A stretch of DNA of 64,000 bases, from positions 16,775,001 to 16,839,000 of the forward strand of contig NC_134013.1 in NCBI RefSeq assembly GCF_040712315.1, given 5' to 3'. Under the pieces are notes generated by a model that saw nothing but the letters and a program-made list of their open reading frames with translations, had not been told where the DNA came from and ran no database searches. Positions 60,185-64,000 of this stretch are shown in pieces. The stretch comes from Castanea sativa. Taxonomy: Eukaryota > Streptophyta > Magnoliopsida > Fagales > Fagaceae. The position numbers were made by a program, and so were the translations under genes. The stretch's first letter is position 1; every line of letters begins with the position of its first letter.

Positions 60185-60240
60185 CTATATAAAGGGGACC
60201 AAGCCACACACCATAAAACAGCATCCATCCCTTTCTCATC
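60185..60240 (+). promoter_or_regulatory. Strong TATA-box-like site
   Basis: CTATATAAAGGGGACC at 60185-60200 is a near-ideal plant TATA box with a GC-richer context downstream. No open frame of note follows, so it may be the promoter of a retroelement LTR. No LTR ends were found. Confidence 0.35.
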
Positions 60241-62130
60241 TTTAATATTCAGAAACTTTTTTCACTTTTGCTGCCATATCTCTAAACATCTCCATATCTT
60301 TCTTCATCTCTTTTACAAAATCTCTTTTCTTAGATAACACCTATCACATACACTACTACTCATCTCTCCCACACTTTAATATTCTGAAACTTCATCATTT
60401 TGCTGCCCAAAAACACATCTCTATCTCATTCTTTACTTCTTATACAAAATCTTCCTTCTTAGAAAGCAACATAACCCATGACATAACACAAAAAACCACT
60501 CCAGCAACAGTTATAATCTCATGTATTTACTACATTTAACCTTCATATTATCTATCTCACACTTCTATATATTTTACAAACACATTCCTCACAAAATACT
60601 CATACATACTTCTAATATATCTTTAAACTCCATGTCTCACAAAGTATATATATACAAGATCCATGTTCAACAAAGTATCTACATATAATTCCTATACATA
60701 TTACAAACACCATATCTCACAAAATATATATATTTCTTACCATTTCCACACATCTTAAAACATATCAAACACTCTTCCAAGAACTTATTACTAAAAGCCA
60801 TTTCTCATGAAAGACATATTTATAATGCTAAAAGCCCTTCTTATGAAAGACAAAAAACTTATAATACTAAAAGTCATTCTCTTGGAAGGCAATATCACTC
60901 ATATTTGACTAAAAAACTAAAAGAGCATTACATGGGGAAATTCATTTAAGTGCACGACAGAAGGGGATAAACTTAACCAACCTATGTACACGGTTGGACA
61001 TATTCTCTCTCCCTCCAGTTGCACCAATTTTTCCCCTTCAATCATAAAGTCACCACGAAATGACTCATAATATCATATTATACCGCTAGACTCATTTTAT
61101 CGCGTTGCTGAAATGTCAGAAGTCCACTGCTGTTCTACGGCTGGAGCTATAAACTGTCAAGATAAGTCAAAATCTCTCTATATTCAAGATTACATTATTA
61201 AGTACATGTTAATTCATTGTTATTGCACCGCTGGATGCAAGTTACTTTAATGTTATCTTATCATTTAATAAACATGATCTCACTAATACTTCATTAATGA
61301 ACATGCATATTAATAAATTGATCTACCACCGTTGCACATATATATTATTTGGACATATACCACCGACTGACATGTATTATTTGGACATGGACCATTGCTA
61401 GACATACCTTATTATATTGGACATGAACCACGAACCGCAGCTGGATATAGACTATTTTGGACTCATCACTGAACATATGACACTTAATAAATTATTTTCT
61501 AATATTGGACATTACTTAATATACATAATAATAACGTATCAACTCACCATTTAATCAAAACTATCATGCTATTTATATTATTTATTTATTTCAACCATTA
61601 TCATGATTCTAAGACTTTGGGTTTTATTTATTTTGTAGGCTTAAAAATACACCGAAAGTCATTGATCTATGGGGCTTAATGTCGAGTTCCGGGTTGAACT
61701 CCCCAAAACAAATCTGGGTTTAGCAAAGTCACACATCCAGCAGAAGACACATGGCTACGCGTAAAAAACTGCCCCCCGACACAGATCAAAAGAGGCGGGT
61801 AAGAAATGAACTTCTTGTACAATCTGGTCAAGAGAAGAAAGGCAGTGAAAGAAACAATTCAAAAAGGAGATTTGTTTCATTCTGCCTTGCACGTGCTGCC
61901 AACACTAGTGTGTGTACATTACAAACTAAAATAATCTCTGATACAATATTACAACTCTGCCCGCGACATTTCCGCATGAACATCAACTTAAGTCCGCATA
62001 ACATTGTCTCTCTCCACCACCCCCTTATTGTAGTCTACTGCATCAATAAGCTATATAATGAACCTTGCCCCCAATAAAAACAAAAATTCATCCAATTATG
62101 TATATAAAGAAATGAATTGTACTACTTAAA
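60241..62130. other. A/T/C-biased DNA without a recognised gene
   Basis: The plus strand is poor in G for over 1.2 kb (60100-61000), with repeated words CATCTCTAAA, ACAAAATATATATA and CTCACAAAGTAT. A short frame at 61751-62077 has no recognisable domain. The block could be an LTR of a large retrotransposon, but this is unproven. Confidence 0.35.
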
Positions 62131-62525
62131 TTACTAATTTAGTCCTCCAACTATTAGGTAACAATACAATTAACAGTGCTAATTTCATCCCTCAACTATG
62201 AAGCATGTCAATTTCGTTTCTCAAATTTTAAAATCAAGTCATTTCACCATTGGATCTCCTCTATACTAAAATTATTATCTTTTTTTTTTCTCCTTTTTTT
62301 TTTTAAGATGAATTATCTATGTTATTTGACATAAGACACATAGCACATGGCACATTTCAGATGCACAGTTTATAACAATTGATTTCATCAGCACTACCAT
62401 AAAATAATTTAGTTAAGATTTTCACATAATTAACCTGATTTTGAAAGTTGAGAGACAGTATTGACATAATTAAAAGATAAGAGACCAAATTGAACTTTGT
62501 TCAATAGTTGGAAGAACAAATTAAT
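62131..62525. mobile_element. Inverted-repeat element, possibly Mutator-like
   Basis: Left: ACTAATTTAGTCCTCCAACTATT, continuing to CATCCCTCAACTATG and TTCTCAAATTTTAAAATCA. Right complement: TTAATTTGTTCTTCCAACTATTG, then CTCTCAACTTTCAAAATCA. The arms of about 110 bp are diverged. TACTACT occurs just outside both ends, a possible but weak target duplication. Confidence 0.5.
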
Positions 62526-64000
62526 ACTACTGGAACAGAGGGAGTACTAATTTACTTTGCACCAAAAAAAAAAAAAAATTACCCTTAAATTATTTAAACA
62601 CATTGACAGGCCAGTTGTCTAGTGGAGAAATATTAACAGAAAACCGTGGACCACAACAAAAAGCCCTCTCCAGAGCTAAACCCACCAATGCGAAGGCTCC
62701 CCCTACTAGCCCAATCACTTTAGAAGAAAAGCCTAATAGCCCAATTTCTGGCAATGCGACATTAGGGTAACTAAGAAATTATGAATCAGATTTTTATTTT
62801 TATTTTTTTTTGAAAACTATAAACAGAACTTTTTGCATCCTCGGATGCTAGGATATTGACTAAAGTATCTACTACAAAAGAAAAAATATTGACTAAGTTG
62901 AAGCAAGACCAAGGCAGTCCTTCAGCAAGGCCACTTGCCTTGGGCTCCAAATAGAAAATAGGTCCAAAATATTTTAATTAGTATATTTTTTTTAAAGATG
63001 AACTCTTTCACTTAAAGAAGACCCCCTAAGATTCCCAAGATGGTGAGATAATAGAAACCCAAATCATTTCAAATCCTAAATTGGTTAACAAATATATAAT
63101 TTAGTGAGTATATTGAATTATCATTAATGATCAATTTCCCATATATAACAACTTAAGATTTCAGTTTTTCTTTTCTTTTTGTTTATAAGTTTCTCTCCCA
63201 CATAGTAAATTAAATTGTCAATATTAGTCATCCAATCTCTAATACCAAAAACAAATTTGAAAATTAGATTTCAACTCTTTTTCATCATGTATGATAACTT
63301 TATTCAACGTAAATTAAAACACATTTTACAACTTTATCGTATGGGAGAGAAACTTATATAGTCTTATAGTTCAACTAATATTTCTTAATATTTCCTAATA
63401 TTTCCAAACGAAGATATCCAAAGTTTAAATCCTCCACCCTTAACTAACCAATTATCAAAATTCATTTAAATAAATAAATGCATAAAAAGTAGATGTTATA
63501 TAGGCTTGAATTTAAAAACGTAATTAGTAATTTTGTAAATAAAAATTAAATACAATAAAAATTAAATACATAATATTTCAATAAAAAAAGGCCTATTAAA
63601 AATTGTTGTCTTAGGACTCAAATAACACTTTTTCACCATAATCTATGAGATCATTTACAGTTCCACTTTAAGCTTTAAATTTAAACAATTACCCATAAAT
63701 TAAATAATTACTTATATTTCCAAGATTTCTAATTTCCTTCGTATTTAATTTTTAATTTCCACAACTTCACATGTATTCACAAAAACACATTATCATGTGC
63801 TCATATGATGAACATGTGAAATTTAGGATTAAGTATAATGAAAATTATAAATTTTTACCAACTGAGAAACTTTACAACGAACTTTAGTTCAAGAGGTTGC
63901 TTCATTGCTTGTGCTTGTTCAAATTTAGAGTTTGAAATGAGCCCAATTTTCGACGAGTTAGTAATTCATAGGTTCATTTGTTAGGTGGGGCTTTTAAAAG
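62526..64000. other. AT-rich DNA without a recognised gene
   Basis: Short poly(A) and poly(T) runs only. The text CCTTGGGCTCCAAATAGAAA near 62938 and GGCCTATTAAAAATTGTTGT near 63590 may be remnants of one small element. Confidence 0.45.

Noticed and set aside
61751..62077. 108-codon frame starting MATRKKLPPD
   Set aside because: No recognisable domain, and its C-terminal half looks random; left uncalled.
1..64000. tRNA, rRNA, miRNA-like hairpins and CRISPR arrays
   Set aside because: No intact tRNA or rRNA was seen. Hairpins found belong to transposon ends. Direct repeats found are LTRs or tandem duplications, with no spacer-repeat pattern.

Overview
The window is nuclear DNA of a dicot plant. 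It has intron-rich genes for chloroplast and peroxisome proteins, very AT-rich introns and intergenic DNA, many microsatellites, and dense small transposable elements. The species cannot be fixed from sequence alone. A woody eudicot, possibly Fagales, is my guess from the repeat style; the genes do not prove it.

Four host genes are supported. (1) The 5' end of a J-domain chaperone gene of the DnaJ10 type, on the minus strand, runs off the left edge (two exons, 898-1851). (2) A complete 11-exon gene for the peroxisomal NAD carrier PXN lies on the plus strand (17242-27873, 369 aa). (3) A complete 7-exon gene for a plastid ABC1-like kinase of the ABC1K3 type lies on the minus strand (29495-34215, 708 aa), convergent with PXN. 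(4) A complete 5-exon gene for NdhU, a J-like subunit of the chloroplast NDH complex, lies on the plus strand (39197-43255, 215 aa). Splice sites join in frame throughout. Two introns appear to use GC instead of GT donors.

The spaces between and inside genes are filled with transposons. From 3 to 14 kb there is a row of non-autonomous terminal-inverted-repeat elements with 3-bp TTA/TAA target duplications (PIF/Harbinger-like), several sharing a GAGCATY terminus and carrying GC-rich or low-complexity interiors. A hAT-like element sits at 14.4-15.1 kb. At 35.5-36.5 kb a decayed LINE RNase H domain is split by a complete 278-bp TRIM-like retroelement with 78-bp LTRs, a tRNA-Met primer site and a 5-bp target duplication. 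From 43.5 to 45.2 kb there are four short Helitron-like elements, two almost abutting. At 48.9-50.5 kb there is a Mutator-like element with about 420-bp inverted repeats and a perfect 9-bp target duplication.

From about 52.1 to 57.7 kb there are both protein genes of a PIF/Harbinger transposon, a DDE transposase and a Myb/SANT-like protein. Both are broken by stop codons of the C-to-T type. A GRF zinc-finger gene next to them (50.9-51.5 kb) is broken in the same way. They may all belong to one 11.7-kb element (46962-58627) with TAA target duplications, later invaded by the Mutator-like element, a LINE fragment and a SINE. From 58.6 to 64 kb I find no gene, only a strong TATA-like region and an inverted-repeat element.
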